Positions 45,335 to 54,748 are shown, counted from the first letter of the stretch. The stretch is 64,000 bases of DNA from Novosphingobium sp. BW1 (GCF_008107685.1 NZ_VIRF01000081.1:1-64000); one strand, 5' to 3'. Numbers and translations are program-made. The notes: generated by a model not told the origin, from the sequence alone.

Positions 45335-46803
45335 GCGTCGCCTACCTTCCCCAGTGCACCTGCCATCTCGCGCGCCACGTCCACGTCGTCGAAGGGCAGC
45401 ACACGCATGGCCTCGCCGCTGCCGATGATCTGCCCCTGCTCGTGCCCTTTGCCCGCGATGAGGACGATGTCGCCGCCCTTGGCCTCGGCAAGAGCCGCAC
45501 CGATGGCTGCGCGCCGATCGCCGATTTCGCGAGCGCTCGCACTCGCACCCGCAAGCACCATACCGCGGATTGCGGCCGGATCCTCGCCGCGCGGGTTGTC
45601 GTCAGTGACGATGGCGATGTCGGCGAGTTCGCTGGCCACCCGGCCCATCGGTGCCCGCTTGCCAGTATCGCGGTCGCCCCCTGCCCCAAACACGACGATG
45701 AGCCGCCCCGAGACATGTGGGCGCAGCGCGGCAATCGCGGCTTCCAGCCCATCGGGCGTGTGGGCGTAATCGACGTAGACCGGCGCGCCAGAGGGCGTGA
45801 TCGCGGCGCGTTCAAGACGTCCGCGTACGGTGACGAGCCGCTTCATCGCATCGAACACCCGGTCCGCATCGCCGCCCGTCGCCAGAACCAAGCCTGCAGC
45901 GACCAGCGCGTTTGCGGCCTGGTAAGCACCGATCAACGGGAGCGAGATCATGCGCGAAACGCCAGCATACTGAACTTCCAGCTGCTGCCCCAGGCCTCCA
46001 GGCTTGCGCGCGGCCAGGCGGATATCCTTGCCCTGTTCCCCCACGGTAAAAACCTTGAGCCCGCGCGCCCGGGCATGGACGACGGCCCGCTGCGACCAGA
46101 CGTCGTCGGCCCAGATCACCGCCGTACCCTCGTCGGCTACAACTTCGTCGAAAAGGCGCATCTTGGCTGCGAAGTACTGTTCCATGGTAGCATGGTAGTC
46201 CAGATGATCGCGACTAAGATTGGTAAAGGCGCCCGCCGCCGCGCGCGGCCCCTCGATGCGGTACTGCGAAAGGCCGTGGCTGGAGGCTTCGTAAGCGACG
46301 TGGCTGACGCCCTCGCGGGCGAGCCCTGCCAGATTGCCGAGGAACGTCACCACGTCTGGCGTTGTCAACCCGGTCGAAACCCGCGCATCGCCGGTCGTCA
46401 CACCCAGCGTACCGATGGAGGCCGCACGCTCCCCTACCATGTTCCAGACCTGGCGCGTGAGCTCGACCGTCGAGGTCTTGCCGTTGGTCCCGGTCACGGC
46501 GACGAGCGTTTCGGGCACAGGGCGATAGAACGGCGCGGCCAGCTGGGCGAAAAGGCGGCGCGGCTCGACATCGACGAAGGACGCCGCACCCGTGATGGGC
46601 GCCTCGCTGGCCGAGACGATGGCGACCGCGCCTGAAGCGATGGCGTCCGCGATGTAGTCCTCGCCGTTGAAGCGCGCGCCTTTAAAGGCGCCGAACACGG
46701 TTCCGGGTGCGACCTTCCTGTGGTCGATGGCGAAGCCGGTCACCTCTGCATCGGGACCGGGAAACGCAAGGCCGGCGGTGGCGCAGAGGGCGGAGAGTTT
46801 CAT
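45331..46803 (-). CDS. murE: UDP-MurNAc-L-alanyl-D-glutamate--meso-diaminopimelate ligase
   Basis: Adds the third residue of the stem peptide, 490 aa. P-loop VTGTNGKTSTVEL, SSHGLSQYRIEG, FTNLSRDHLDYHATMEQY and VYVDYAHTPDGLEAA are visible. The DNPRGEDP motif is the signature of meso-DAP rather than lysine specificity. ATG at 46803 overlaps the ftsI TGA; the longer upstream frame lies inside ftsI and is rejected. Confidence 0.96.
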   Translation of the reverse strand: MKLSALCATAGLAFPGPDAEVTGFAIDHRKVAPGTVFGAFKGARFNGEDYIADAIASGAVAIVSASEAPITGAASFVDVEPRRLFAQLAAPFYRPVPETLVAVTGTNGKTSTVELTRQVWNMVGERAASIGTLGVTTGDARVSTGLTTPDVVTFLGNLAGLAREGVSHVAYEASSHGLSQYRIEGPRAAAGAFTNLSRDHLDYHATMEQYFAAKMRLFDEVVADEGTAVIWADDVWSQRAVVHARARGLKVFTVGEQGKDIRLAARKPGGLGQQLEVQYAGVSRMISLPLIGAYQAANALVAAGLVLATGGDADRVFDAMKRLVTVRGRLERAAITPSGAPVYVDYAHTPDGLEAAIAALRPHVSGRLIVVFGAGGDRDTGKRAPMGRVASELADIAIVTDDNPRGEDPAAIRGMVLAGASASAREIGDRRAAIGAALAEAKGGDIVLIAGKGHEQGQIIGSGEAMRVLPFDDVDVAREMAGALGKVGDA

Positions 46804-48578
46804 TCTTCGGCTTCGCTCACTTCGTGGGGGATGAGAGGCTTGAGATCCGAGATGTCGATATCGCGGGTCTCGTCGGGCATGATGCCCAGCAGCGGTCCGA
46901 TACGCGGGACCACGCGCGCCACCACCGGCGCCGCGTTCCAGGCGGCTGTGCGCTGGTAGCTGGTCGCGACCGTGCCCTTGGGCTCGTCCATCATGGCTAT
47001 GACGACATAGCGCGGCTTGTCCATGGGGAAGGCCGCCGCGAACGTGGAAATCAGCGAGTGGTGGCGATAGCCGCCATTGCCCGGCTTTTCCGCCGAGCCG
47101 GTCTTGCCCCCGATCCGGAAGCCCGGCGCATCGCCCTTGCGGCCCGTACCATAGAGCACGATCATGCGCAGGAGTTGGCGGATACGCGCCGAGGTCGCCG
47201 CGCTGAATACCCGGCGCCCTTCGGGCACCTCGCCCGCGCTCAGCTTGCGCAGCGTGGCCGGGCGCCACATCCCGCCGTTGACGAGCGCGGCGTAGGCCGT
47301 GGCCAAATGCAGCGGGGTGACCGCCACGCCGTGCCCGTAGGATACCGTCATTGTGCGCAGGCGCCGCCACTTGCCGTTGTCCCAGATCGGAAAGCCGCGC
47401 GCAGGAAGCTCGATGGCGGGCCGCGTGTTCATGCCCAGCGTCTTGAGCTTGGCCTTGAGCCGCTCTCCGCCCAGTTCATCGGCGATCTGGGCTGTCACCA
47501 CGTTCGAGGAATGGATCAGCGTTTCAGGCACGTTGAGCGAATCGCCCATCGCGTGGCTGTCCTTAATCGTGAAGCGCCCGACATGGAGCGGGGCCGCGGG
47601 CCAGCGGCGCGCCAGGTTCGTGACCGTGCCGGCATCAAGCGCGGCTGCAACCGTGATCGGCTTGAAGGTCGAGCCCAACTCGTAGACCTGGTTGGTCGCG
47701 CGATTAAAGCCCTTGGGCACCTCGCCCTCTTTGGCCTCTTCAGGCGTCACCACCATGTCATTGGGCTTCACGTGATTGGGATCGAACCCGGGAAGCGAAG
47801 CCAGCGCCATGACTTCGCCGGTATCGACATCGAGCACCACACCGGCCGCGCCTTTGGCCTCGGACAGCGCCATGCCCTTGGCGAGTTCGTCCTCCAGCGC
47901 ACTCTGGACGCGAAAGTCGATGGAGATGACCGAAGGCGCCGAGCGGCCTTCTGGGCTCACCAGTTCCTTGTCGAAGTACTGCTCCATGCCGACCTTGCCG
48001 TGACCGTAGCTGTCGACATAGCCCAGCACGTGCGCGGCAAGCGAGCCTTGCGGGTAGTATCGCGTCGTCTCCAGCGGGAACTCAAGTGCAGGCTCGCCCA
48101 GTTCGTGGACGCGGTTGGCGTCCTCGGGAAGCAGCGACTTGCGGATGTAGCCCGCCTTGCCCGACGAAAGCTTTTCGATCACCTCATCCTGGTCAATGTC
48201 GGGGAAGATGCGCGCCAGGCCCGCCGCGATTTCCTTGGGCGAATGGATCAGGGGCTCGCCCTCGGCCATCGCCTTAGGGTTGAACCAGAGCGAATAGACC
48301 CGAAAGTCGCGGGCCAGCGGCGCCCCGTTGCGATCGACGATCTCGCCGCGCTGGGGTGTCAGCAGATCAGCCAGACGCACCTCGCGAGGTGACGGACCCG
48401 TGGTGCCGAGGTACGCGATGCGCAGCGCAGCGATCAGCCCCACCAGCACAAACGCGACGAGCACCCAGAGGGTTCGCGCCTTGGCCATAAGCAGCGAGCG
48501 CTGGCGTTCGTTGACGAGCCCGCGTGAGCCCGTCGAGACCGTGACCGGAACCGTCGACTGAAGAGCCAGCGCGGTCAC
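46800..48578 (-). CDS. ftsI: septal transpeptidase FtsI (PBP3)
   Basis: Class B penicillin-binding protein, 592 aa. TM helix at about 34-54; the pedestal domain contains RGEIVDRNGAPLA. The transpeptidase motifs are STFK (Ser303), SSN (in IHSSNVV) and KTGS. Cross-links septal peptidoglycan with FtsW. It starts at GTG 48578, overlapping the ftsL stop, and contains 30 extra cytoplasmic residues before the TM helix. Confidence 0.95.
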   Translation of the reverse strand: MTALALQSTVPVTVSTGSRGLVNERQRSLLMAKARTLWVLVAFVLVGLIAALRIAYLGTTGPSPREVRLADLLTPQRGEIVDRNGAPLARDFRVYSLWFNPKAMAEGEPLIHSPKEIAAGLARIFPDIDQDEVIEKLSSGKAGYIRKSLLPEDANRVHELGEPALEFPLETTRYYPQGSLAAHVLGYVDSYGHGKVGMEQYFDKELVSPEGRSAPSVISIDFRVQSALEDELAKGMALSEAKGAAGVVLDVDTGEVMALASLPGFDPNHVKPNDMVVTPEEAKEGEVPKGFNRATNQVYELGSTFKPITVAAALDAGTVTNLARRWPAAPLHVGRFTIKDSHAMGDSLNVPETLIHSSNVVTAQIADELGGERLKAKLKTLGMNTRPAIELPARGFPIWDNGKWRRLRTMTVSYGHGVAVTPLHLATAYAALVNGGMWRPATLRKLSAGEVPEGRRVFSAATSARIRQLLRMIVLYGTGRKGDAPGFRIGGKTGSAEKPGNGGYRHHSLISTFAAAFPMDKPRYVVIAMMDEPKGTVATSYQRTAAWNAAPVVARVVPRIGPLLGIMPDETRDIDISDLKPLIPHEVSEAEE

Positions 48579-49156
48579 TGGTCGGGCGCCTCCGCGATTT
48601 CGATGCTAGCCAGGCGGCGCGACAAGTCGGCAGCTTCGGCGCGCAGGGCTGCGCGGTCGCTGTCGCGCGTCTTTGCGGCCGCCACCTCGCGCCGGCGCTC
48701 TTCTTCGGGCATCGCGGCAGCTGTCGCGCCGCTCACCGGATTGACCATAGCCAGCAGCGAGCCAGCCTTCTCCTCGGCGCGCTCGGCCACGTCCTCACCC
48801 GGGATGTCGGCTGGCTCGGCGTTGGCGTAGCGGATCGGCGCGGGCGCATCGGGCCCCGGCGCGGCGCCCAGCGCGGCAAGCTGGCGCTCCCCTTCCAGGT
48901 ACTGGCCTGCACCCGGCGCCGCGTAGCCGAACTCCAGGTCATTGAGCTTCTTGAGCGCCTGCTGGTTGGCCCGCGTCTGGAACTCGGTCTCAAGGAAGTT
49001 GATCTGCTGCTGGGTGTACACGATCCGCTTCTCGGCCGCGTAGACCTCGCTCTTCACCGCGTTGACGCGCAAGGTCAGCGCCACCAGCATCGCTGCACAA
49101 ATTGCGAGCACCGTGATCCACCCGATGGAGCGAACGCGATCTTGGGTCAGGTTCAT
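48575..49156 (-). CDS. ftsL: FtsL-like cell division protein
   Basis: Bitopic protein, 193 aa. One TM helix (about 12-30) is followed by a coiled-coil-like segment ([25 protein letters not shown]), as in FtsL. The rest is an alanine/proline/glutamate-rich tail of about 120 residues, so it is longer than the roughly 100-120 aa usual for FtsL. Position between rsmH and ftsI supports the call. ATG at 49156 overlaps the rsmH stop. Confidence 0.85.
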   Translation of the reverse strand: MNLTQDRVRSIGWITVLAICAAMLVALTLRVNAVKSEVYAAEKRIVYTQQQINFLETEFQTRANQQALKKLNDLEFGYAAPGAGQYLEGERQLAALGAAPGPDAPAPIRYANAEPADIPGEDVAERAEEKAGSLLAMVNPVSGATAAAMPEEERRREVAAAKTRDSDRAALRAEAADLSRRLASIEIAEAPDQ

Positions 49157-50136
49157 GGGTTTTTCCTTGAGGGTGAACGGTTTTCAGCAGAACGGGCGGG
49201 AGCGTGGGTACGAATGGCACTACGCAGGGTGGAGGAACGGGACCGGGGGTTGAGCTCCAGCTCAGCGGCGCTGGGCTTTACCGGCTTGGCCACTTTCGCA
49301 AAGGTCGCCGCGGGACCGGTATCGACGAGCGGCAGGTGGCGCGAGGTGGAGCGCGCTTGGCCGCTCGCCTCCTTGAGGAAGCGCTTGACAATGCGGTCTT
49401 CCAGGGAGTGGAACGTGACCACGGCCAGTCGCCCGCCTTCGCGCAGCAATCCCTCGGCTGCGGCCAGCGCGACCTCGAGTTCGTCGAGCTCGCCGTTCAC
49501 GTGGATGCGGATCGCCTGGAAGCTGCGCGTCGCAGGATCCTTGGGAGCGCCGGGGCGGTGGCCAAGCGCCTTGCGGATGACACGCGCCAGCTCGCCCGTC
49601 GTGGTGATCGGACGCGCGGCGACAATGGCGCGGGCGACGCGGCGCGACTGGCGTTCTTCACCGTAAAGATAGAGCACATCGGCAATCGCGCTCTCCTCGC
49701 CTTCGTTCACGAAGTCGGCGGCCGAGTAGCCATCCTGACTCATACGCATGTCGAGCGGACCGTCGCTGGCAAAGGCAAACCCGCGCTCCGCCTGGTCGAG
49801 CTGCATCGAGGAGACACCGATGTCGGCCACAATCCCGTCGACGGTTTCGATACCTGCGTCAGACAGGGCATCGACCATTTCGGAGAAGCGGCGGGGATGC
49901 AGGACCAGGCGGGGCGGCACACTGGAAAGTTCGGGCCAGCGTTCAGGGTTCGCGTGGACGGCCGCGATCGCGTCGGGATCGCGGTCGAAGGCGTGGACGG
50001 TCGCACCGGCATCCAGCAGGCGACGCGTATAGCCGCCCGCCCCGAAGGTCGCATCGACGACCACCTGACCGGCAAGCGGCAGCAGCGCGGCTTCGACTTC
50101 GTCCAAGAGGACGGGGATGTGGGGAGCCTCGCTCAC
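49153..50136 (-). CDS. rsmH: 16S rRNA (cytosine-1402-N4) methyltransferase
   Basis: SAM-dependent methyltransferase (MraW), 327 aa. Conserved: [71 protein letters not shown] and [18 protein letters not shown] at 50136 overlaps the mraZ TGA. Confidence 0.96.
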   Translation of the reverse strand: MSEAPHIPVLLDEVEAALLPLAGQVVVDATFGAGGYTRRLLDAGATVHAFDRDPDAIAAVHANPERWPELSSVPPRLVLHPRRFSEMVDALSDAGIETVDGIVADIGVSSMQLDQAERGFAFASDGPLDMRMSQDGYSAADFVNEGEESAIADVLYLYGEERQSRRVARAIVAARPITTTGELARVIRKALGHRPGAPKDPATRSFQAIRIHVNGELDELEVALAAAEGLLREGGRLAVVTFHSLEDRIVKRFLKEASGQARSTSRHLPLVDTGPAATFAKVAKPVKPSAAELELNPRSRSSTLRSAIRTHAPARSAENRSPSRKNP

Positions 50137-50636
50137 TTCTTCTTCGCCTTGGCAAGTTCGGCGTCGGCCAGCGAACGGCAGGTGGCGACGATGGTTTCCA
50201 TCTCGGGATCCTCGGCGAGCGCATAGAGCTCGGCCGGGTTCCAGATGGTGATGAAGCGACCCACACCCTGAAAGAAGAGCTGGTCCTCGATGTTGGCAAG
50301 ACCCGACAGCGCCTCGGGCAGGACGAAACGGCCCGAGCCGTCGAAAGGTACCTGCTGGAACGAGTAGAGCTGCATCGCACGCTTGTCGCGGCTGAAAGGG
50401 CGCCCGGCGCGGTCCGCGCGCTCTTCCTCAGTGTCGAGCTGCTTCTCGAAGTCGTCCACGCGTGAAAGGCCGAAGGCGACGAGGCACTTCCACTCGGGAT
50501 GCTTGGCCAGGCAGATGATGTCCTTGCCGCTCGATTCCCGAACCGTGGGGCGAAGGGTGTTGGGCAGCACAAAGCGCTTCTTGTCGCGTATAAGCGAGAA
50601 GCCCTGTCCGCTGTAGATGGTTGGCTGCCCAGCCAT
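50133..50636 (-). CDS. mraZ: dcw-cluster transcriptional regulator MraZ
   Basis: AbrB-like DNA-binding repressor of its own operon, 167 aa. Two tandem MraZ repeats are visible, around [12 protein letters not shown] and [15 protein letters not shown]. The longer upstream frame is arginine-rich and not MraZ-like, so ATG 50636 is taken as the start; the Shine-Dalgarno AGGGCGG is only moderate. First gene of the dcw cluster. Confidence 0.88.
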   Translation of the reverse strand: MAGQPTIYSGQGFSLIRDKKRFVLPNTLRPTVRESSGKDIICLAKHPEWKCLVAFGLSRVDDFEKQLDTEEERADRAGRPFSRDKRAMQLYSFQQVPFDGSGRFVLPEALSGLANIEDQLFFQGVGRFITIWNPAELYALAEDPEMETIVATCRSLADAELAKAKKK

Positions 50637-50853
50637 GCCGCCCTGTTGATCCCCGTGGGTTTTGCCGCCTCGGAGCATGACCGAGACCACCCCCCGCAGC
50701 GCAGGTGCGCAACAGGGTCCGCACCAACCGAACACGGCGCGGCGGGACTCAGGCATTCCGATTGCGTTTCCTTCTACCTTGCCCCCTTGGGGGATAAAAG
50801 GGAAATTTGGGGAATGACGGGAATTTTCACGAGATCGCACGCCCTGGGGACTT

Positions 50854-50875
50854 TACCCACATACTTTCCACAGGG
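50854..50875 (-). promoter_or_regulatory. possible MraZ-box-like direct repeat
   Basis: The minus strand reads TGTGGAAAGTA then TGTGGGTAAAG, two TGTGG units 11 nt apart, within flanking CAGGGC/GCCCTG arms at 50841 and 50871. MraZ binds tandem GTGGG/TGGG-type repeats upstream of its gene. Only two units are seen and the spacing is not exactly 10, so confidence is low. It lies about 220 nt upstream of the chosen mraZ start. Confidence 0.35.
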
Positions 50876-51192
50876 CCTGTTAAGCCTAAGTTATCCAATA
50901 ATACCTTTGAATTTGTGTAATTTTATGTAGTTCCACTGAGTTTGCGGCTGCGAAGATAGCGCCACTCGCCGCTGTCCCCGAGCGTCCCCACCCTTGCCGC
51001 AAGAACCTGCGTAAAGACACGGATTGCAGCCATCATGAATGCACGATCCCGCGATCTCCCCTTTTGCCCGCCGGAAAGGCCAACCGGCGCAATCATGGCA
51101 AAAAGTCCCGGTTTTTCGCGCCTCAGGGAACCCTTTACTACGAAAAACAGGACCGATGCGCCCCCGTAGCGACCACGTGGGGAGCCAATCGA

Positions 51193-51346
51193 TCCCCAGT
51201 CCTCCCCGAAACGGCCCACGCCCATCCCCGCAGATCTCCATATGGACCCACCCCAAGCCGAAATTGCGCAATATGGCGCGAGGATCAGGAAGCCAAAAGG
51301 CCGGGGCCTCTCCCTAGGCCCCGGCCTGTCCCCAGTCCTCCCCGAA
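51193..51346. repeat. 18-bp direct repeat, two copies
   Basis: TCCCCAGTCCTCCCCGAA occurs at 51193-51210 and again at 51329-51346, exactly identical, 136 nt apart. A GC-rich hairpin (51298-51327) abuts the second copy. Nothing coding is seen here. Confidence 0.7.
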
Positions 51347-51557
51347 CCGGGACGAAGTTCCACTCAGCCAAGGTCCTGGCAATCGTCCTTAGGGATAGTC
51401 CGGAAGGAAACACGGCGCCCGGCACTGCCAATCCCCGCCCACTCCCCACGAGGAACCGACGCAGACCGAGAATCGGACGCAAATTTCTAAGTGATTCTCA
51501 GGACGCCTGCGGGGCACGAGGCCCCACGCACACCTCATCCAGAACAAGGGACGAGGT

Positions 51558-51950
51558 CTATTCCTCGCGCAGCGGCGCATCGAAAGGCGCCGCACGCGGA
51601 TCGAGCGGCCCTTCCACATCGCGCGTCGAGGTGCCTTCGGCTTCCTTGGCCTTCGGCGAAGGTTCGGCTGCGGGCATCACGCCGATATCCGCGAGCGGGT
51701 CGCTTGCCGGCTTCTTCTCGGGCGCATCAGCCGCGACGACCTCGCGGATGGGGTCTTCCTCATCCGCAAGGCGCGCGCGCTCCATGATGATGCTCGCCAG
51801 CCCGACGATGAGCAGCATCGCACACAGGCCGAAAAGCCCGACCTGCAACCGATGCATCGCCTGCGAGCGCAGTTCGCGCGAAGACGGTTCTGCAAAATGC
51901 TGCGGAGTGGTCAGTGGTTCGACGACCTGGGGGGGAAGCTTGGCTGCCAT
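51558..51950 (-). CDS. single-pass membrane protein of unknown function
   Basis: 130 aa. A soluble N-terminus (about 35 residues) precedes one TM helix (RLQVGLFGLCAMLLIVGLASIIM, about 34-56) and a long acidic, alanine/proline-rich tail (DEEDPIREVV to PLREE). No family is recognised. It starts 18 nt after the cysteine synthase stop on the same strand, so it is probably co-transcribed. Confidence 0.6.
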   Translation of the reverse strand: MAAKLPPQVVEPLTTPQHFAEPSSRELRSQAMHRLQVGLFGLCAMLLIVGLASIIMERARLADEEDPIREVVAADAPEKKPASDPLADIGVMPAAEPSPKAKEAEGTSTRDVEGPLDPRAAPFDAPLREE

Positions 51951-51967
51951 CTCGGGGAAAGATTACC

Positions 51968-52978
51968 TCAGCGCACCAGCCACGGGAAGATGGGCAGACC
52001 CTTGGTTTCGAGCCACTCGGGGTTGTAAAGTGTGGACAAGTACCGGAAGCCGGTGTCGCACAGGATCGTGGCAACACGCGCATCCTTGCGACCTTCCGCG
52101 ACAAGCTTCCGACCAAGCGCTACCGCACCTGCCACGTTGATGCCCGAAGACAGGCCCAGGCACAGCCCCTCTTCGGCCAGCAGACGACGCACCCACTCGA
52201 GACCTTCCTCGTCCGACATGCGGAACTGGGTGTCGATCGGCGCACCCTCCAGGTTGGCGGTGATGCGGCCCTGGCCGATCCCTTCTGCAACCGAAGACCC
52301 TTCGGCCTTCAACTCGCCGTTGGCATAGTAGTTGTAGAGCGCCGCGCCATACGGATCGGTCAGCGCAACGAGGATGTTCTCGTCGAAGGCCTTTAGGCCA
52401 AGGCCGGTGCCCGCAATCGTACCGCCGGTGCCCGCCGCGCAGGTGAAGCCATCGATGCGGCCACCCAGCTGCTCCCAGATTTCCGGCGCAGTGCTTTCGA
52501 TGTGGGCTTTGCGGTTGGCGACGTTGTCGAACTGGTTGGCCCAGACGGCCCCTTCGGTTTCTTCGGCCAGACGGCGCGAGGTGTGCACGAAGTGGTTGGG
52601 GTCGGCGAACTTGGTGGGCGGGACAAGGACCAGCTCGGCGCCGAGCGCGCGCAGCGTGTCCATCTTTTCCTTCGACTGGTTGTCGGGCATGACGATGACC
52701 GACTTGTAGCCGCGCGCATTGGCCACCAACGCGATACCGATGCCAGTATTGCCCGCCGTGCCTTCGATCACCGTTCCACCCGGCTTCAGCTCGCCGCGCA
52801 CTTCGGCGTCGCGCACGATCCAGAGCGCCGCGCGATCCTTGACCGAGGCGCCGGGGTTGGCGAATTCGCACTTGCCCCAGATTTCGCAGCCGGCAGCGGC
52901 GCTGGGCCCTTTGAGAAGTACGAGCGGGGTATTGCCGATCAAGTCGATCGAGGAAGGCGTGGCGTTTGGTGCTGTCAT
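51968..52978 (-). CDS. cysK: cysteine synthase A-like PLP enzyme
   Basis: Makes cysteine from O-acetylserine and sulfide, PLP-dependent, 336 aa. The PLP-lysine motif is PGASVKDRAA (about 42-51); the substrate loop reads EGTAGNTGIG where classical CysK has EPTSGNTGIG; the phosphate-binding loop CAAGTGGTIAG and DTGFRYLST are present. The EGTAGNTG form marks an alphaproteobacterial subgroup, so the exact acceptor may differ. ATG at 52978 is chosen from family length. Confidence 0.85.
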   Translation of the reverse strand: MTAPNATPSSIDLIGNTPLVLLKGPSAAAGCEIWGKCEFANPGASVKDRAALWIVRDAEVRGELKPGGTVIEGTAGNTGIGIALVANARGYKSVIVMPDNQSKEKMDTLRALGAELVLVPPTKFADPNHFVHTSRRLAEETEGAVWANQFDNVANRKAHIESTAPEIWEQLGGRIDGFTCAAGTGGTIAGTGLGLKAFDENILVALTDPYGAALYNYYANGELKAEGSSVAEGIGQGRITANLEGAPIDTQFRMSDEEGLEWVRRLLAEEGLCLGLSSGINVAGAVALGRKLVAEGRKDARVATILCDTGFRYLSTLYNPEWLETKGLPIFPWLVR

Positions 52979-53095
52979 GGCCGCTGACTTAGGAAGTGTC
53001 CCTGCATGTCGCAATCGAATTGCGCTTTAGGCGTAAAAAGCTGGACCGCGGGTTAACGCATACCGCCGGAACCCGCCGAAAGGGCCGCTCGCAAC

Positions 53096-53155
53096 GAAAA
53101 GGGGCGCAAGGCCGGCCGGACGTATCGTCCGGCACCGACCTTGCACCCCATTTTC
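53096..53155 (-). terminator. terminator after the ferredoxin gene
   Basis: A long imperfect inverted repeat: GAAAAGGGGCGCAAGG with CCTTGCACCCCATTTTC, with a core of GCCGGAC/GTCCGGC. It ends in TTTTC on the minus strand, directly between the ferredoxin and cysK genes. Confidence 0.8.
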
Positions 53156-53174
53156 GGAGCCAAAGGCGCGTCGA

Positions 53175-53492
53175 TCAATCCTCGGGGGCGATCGTTACCT
53201 TGCAGCCTTCAAGCGCCGCGGTAATGGGGATCTGGCAGGAGAGACGCGAGTACTCGTTGCGGTGGTCCGAGCTGTCGAGCAGGTCGTTCTCGTCTTCGCT
53301 CATCTCGGGCAGCTTGTCCATGTAGGCCGGGTCGACGTGGACATGGCAGGTCGCGCACGAGCAGCAGCCGCCGCACAGCGCGAGAAGTTCATCAAAACCG
53401 CTGTCGCGGATGGTCTCCATGAGCGTGCGGCCTTCGCTGGCCTCGACGCTCGATTCCTCGCCCGCGTGATTGACGACGGTGATCTGCGGCAT
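53175..53492 (-). CDS. 2Fe-2S ferredoxin (adrenodoxin type)
   Basis: Electron carrier, 105 aa. Cluster ligands Cys40, Cys46, Cys49 and Cys86 fit C-x5-C-x2-C ... C ([17 protein letters not shown] and RLSCQIPI). Extra cysteines at 43 and 44 surround the site. Such ferredoxins serve P450s, Fe-S assembly or Rieske oxygenases; no partner gene is adjacent. Ends PED; own terminator. Confidence 0.93.
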   Translation of the reverse strand: MPQITVVNHAGEESSVEASEGRTLMETIRDSGFDELLALCGGCCSCATCHVHVDPAYMDKLPEMSEDENDLLDSSDHRNEYSRLSCQIPITAALEGCKVTIAPED

Positions 53493-53644
53493 TGTCCTGT
53501 GTCCCCTCTTGGTAAAACCGGGTTGGTCGGCGGCGCTTCTACACGCCTCTGAGAGGAGGTGCTAGAAGCGCCATACGGCTTTGGCAAGCCGATTTGTTAA
53601 TACTAATCATCCAAAAGTTCATACTTAAACAAGAGAGATGCATC

Positions 53645-54262
53645 ATGGCGCTGGGCGCACACCAGATTGAGTATGGGCTTGATACCCTGGCCGGTATCGA
53701 GCCAGGCATCGCCCGGGCGCTGAAGGCGTGTGGCTACCCCGAACCACGCCCCCGCCCCACCGGCTATGCAACTCTTCTTCGCACAATCGTGGGCCAGCAG
53801 GTGTCGGTCGCCGCGGCAAGTTCGGTCTGGGCCAAGCTCGAATCGCTGCTCGGGCCCGAGCTGCCCCCCGAAGACCTCCTCGCAGCCGAGTTCGATGCGC
53901 TGCGCGGATGCGGCCTCTCGCGCCAGAAGCAGGGCTATGCACGCTCGCTGTGCGAGCTGGTGGTGGCGGGCGAACTTGACCTTGCAAACCTCCCAGATGA
54001 CGACGAGGCCGCCATTGCCGAACTGGTACGCATCAAGGGCATCGGGCGCTGGTCGGCCGAGATCTACCTGCTCTTCGCCGAGGGGCGCCCCGACATCTGG
54101 CCCGCAGGCGACCTGGCCGTACAGGTCGGCATCGGCAAGATACTGTGCCTTCCCGAAAGGCCGAGCGAGAAGGAGACCCGCAAGCTTGCCGAGAACTGGC
54201 GGCCGCACCGGGGCGCCGCGGCGATCTTCACCTGGCACTGCTACAACAACGCAGCCCTGTGA
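53645..54262 (+). CDS. DNA-3-methyladenine glycosylase II-like (AlkA/HhH-GPD)
   Basis: Base-excision repair glycosylase, 205 aa, removing alkylated bases. The helix-hairpin-helix (IKGIGRWSAEIYLLF, about 130-144) is followed by the catalytic Asp156 in PAGDLAVQ. It lacks the AlkA N-terminal beta domain, as in short AlkA homologues of alphaproteobacteria. ATG at 53645 with AAGAGAGA upstream. Divergent from the ferredoxin gene, with an AT-rich interval between. Confidence 0.88.
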   Translation: MALGAHQIEYGLDTLAGIEPGIARALKACGYPEPRPRPTGYATLLRTIVGQQVSVAAASSVWAKLESLLGPELPPEDLLAAEFDALRGCGLSRQKQGYARSLCELVVAGELDLANLPDDDEAAIAELVRIKGIGRWSAEIYLLFAEGRPDIWPAGDLAVQVGIGKILCLPERPSEKETRKLAENWRPHRGAAAIFTWHCYNNAAL

Positions 54263-54505
54263 CACGCACCAAACCGCTGAAAGCACGACACCTTCTCTCG
54301 TCCGGCGCAGGCTGGCCACGATCTGTCGCGCCCCCTCTCTTCCCTCGCCTCGGGCGGGAACCAATTTCCTCCCGTTCGCATTCCCGCCGCGATGGCGAAT
54401 TGCGCAGGGTCAAAGAATGGCCCTGCTCCATGGGCCATCGCCAAGAGTGAGAGAGAGTGCGCGGCCCGGAACCGGGTGCGAACGGTGGAAACCCGAGGAT
54501 GCCCG

Positions 54506-54748
54506 ATGCCAGTTTACCAGTTGCGCTTCGCCGAGGACGAAGTGGGTCTTGCCCAGCGGCTTGAGTTCACCGCCGCCGATTCGAGCGAAGCCCTGATTTT
54601 CGCGCACAAGGAAGCCCAGGACCGCAACGCCGAATTGTGGCTGGATGAAACCCGGCTGTGTACCATTCGCCGCGTGCGCACGCCCGCACCCGACCTGATC
54701 CCACCGCTGGTGCATGTCCCCGTGCGCGAAAGCGCGCTCGCGGGCTGA
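54506..54748 (+). CDS. small hypothetical protein
   Basis: 80 aa: MPVYQLRFAEDEVGLAQRLEF, then SSEALIFAHKEAQDRNAELW and LDETRLCTIRRV. Reads like a compact alpha/beta protein with well-mixed composition. ATG at 54506 has GAGG nine nt upstream; the earlier in-frame part is arginine-rich. Follows the AlkA-like gene after about 240 nt without a gene. Function unknown; the pattern recalls small sphingomonad proteins of unknown role. Confidence 0.7.
   Translation: MPVYQLRFAEDEVGLAQRLEFTAADSSEALIFAHKEAQDRNAELWLDETRLCTIRRVRTPAPDLIPPLVHVPVRESALAG

Larger units (their letters stand above)
50637..51557. other. gene-free dcw leader region
   Basis: These 921 nt hold no credible gene. On the mraZ side there is an AT-rich segment (about 50,880-50,935), a likely promoter region, and a MraZ-box-like repeat (50854-50875). 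Further upstream lie an 18-bp direct repeat (51193-51210 and 51329-51346) and a GC-rich hairpin (51298-51327: AGGCCGGGGCC with GGCCCCGGCCT). Confidence 0.5.

Noticed and set aside
43970-45769. 599-codon plus-strand ORF opposite murF and murE
   Set aside because: Both opposite genes are intact with P-loops and motifs; the ORF composition is antisense-like.
46707-48392. 561-codon plus-strand ORF opposite ftsI
   Set aside because: ftsI carries STFK, SSN and KTGS; the ORF has no recognisable domain.
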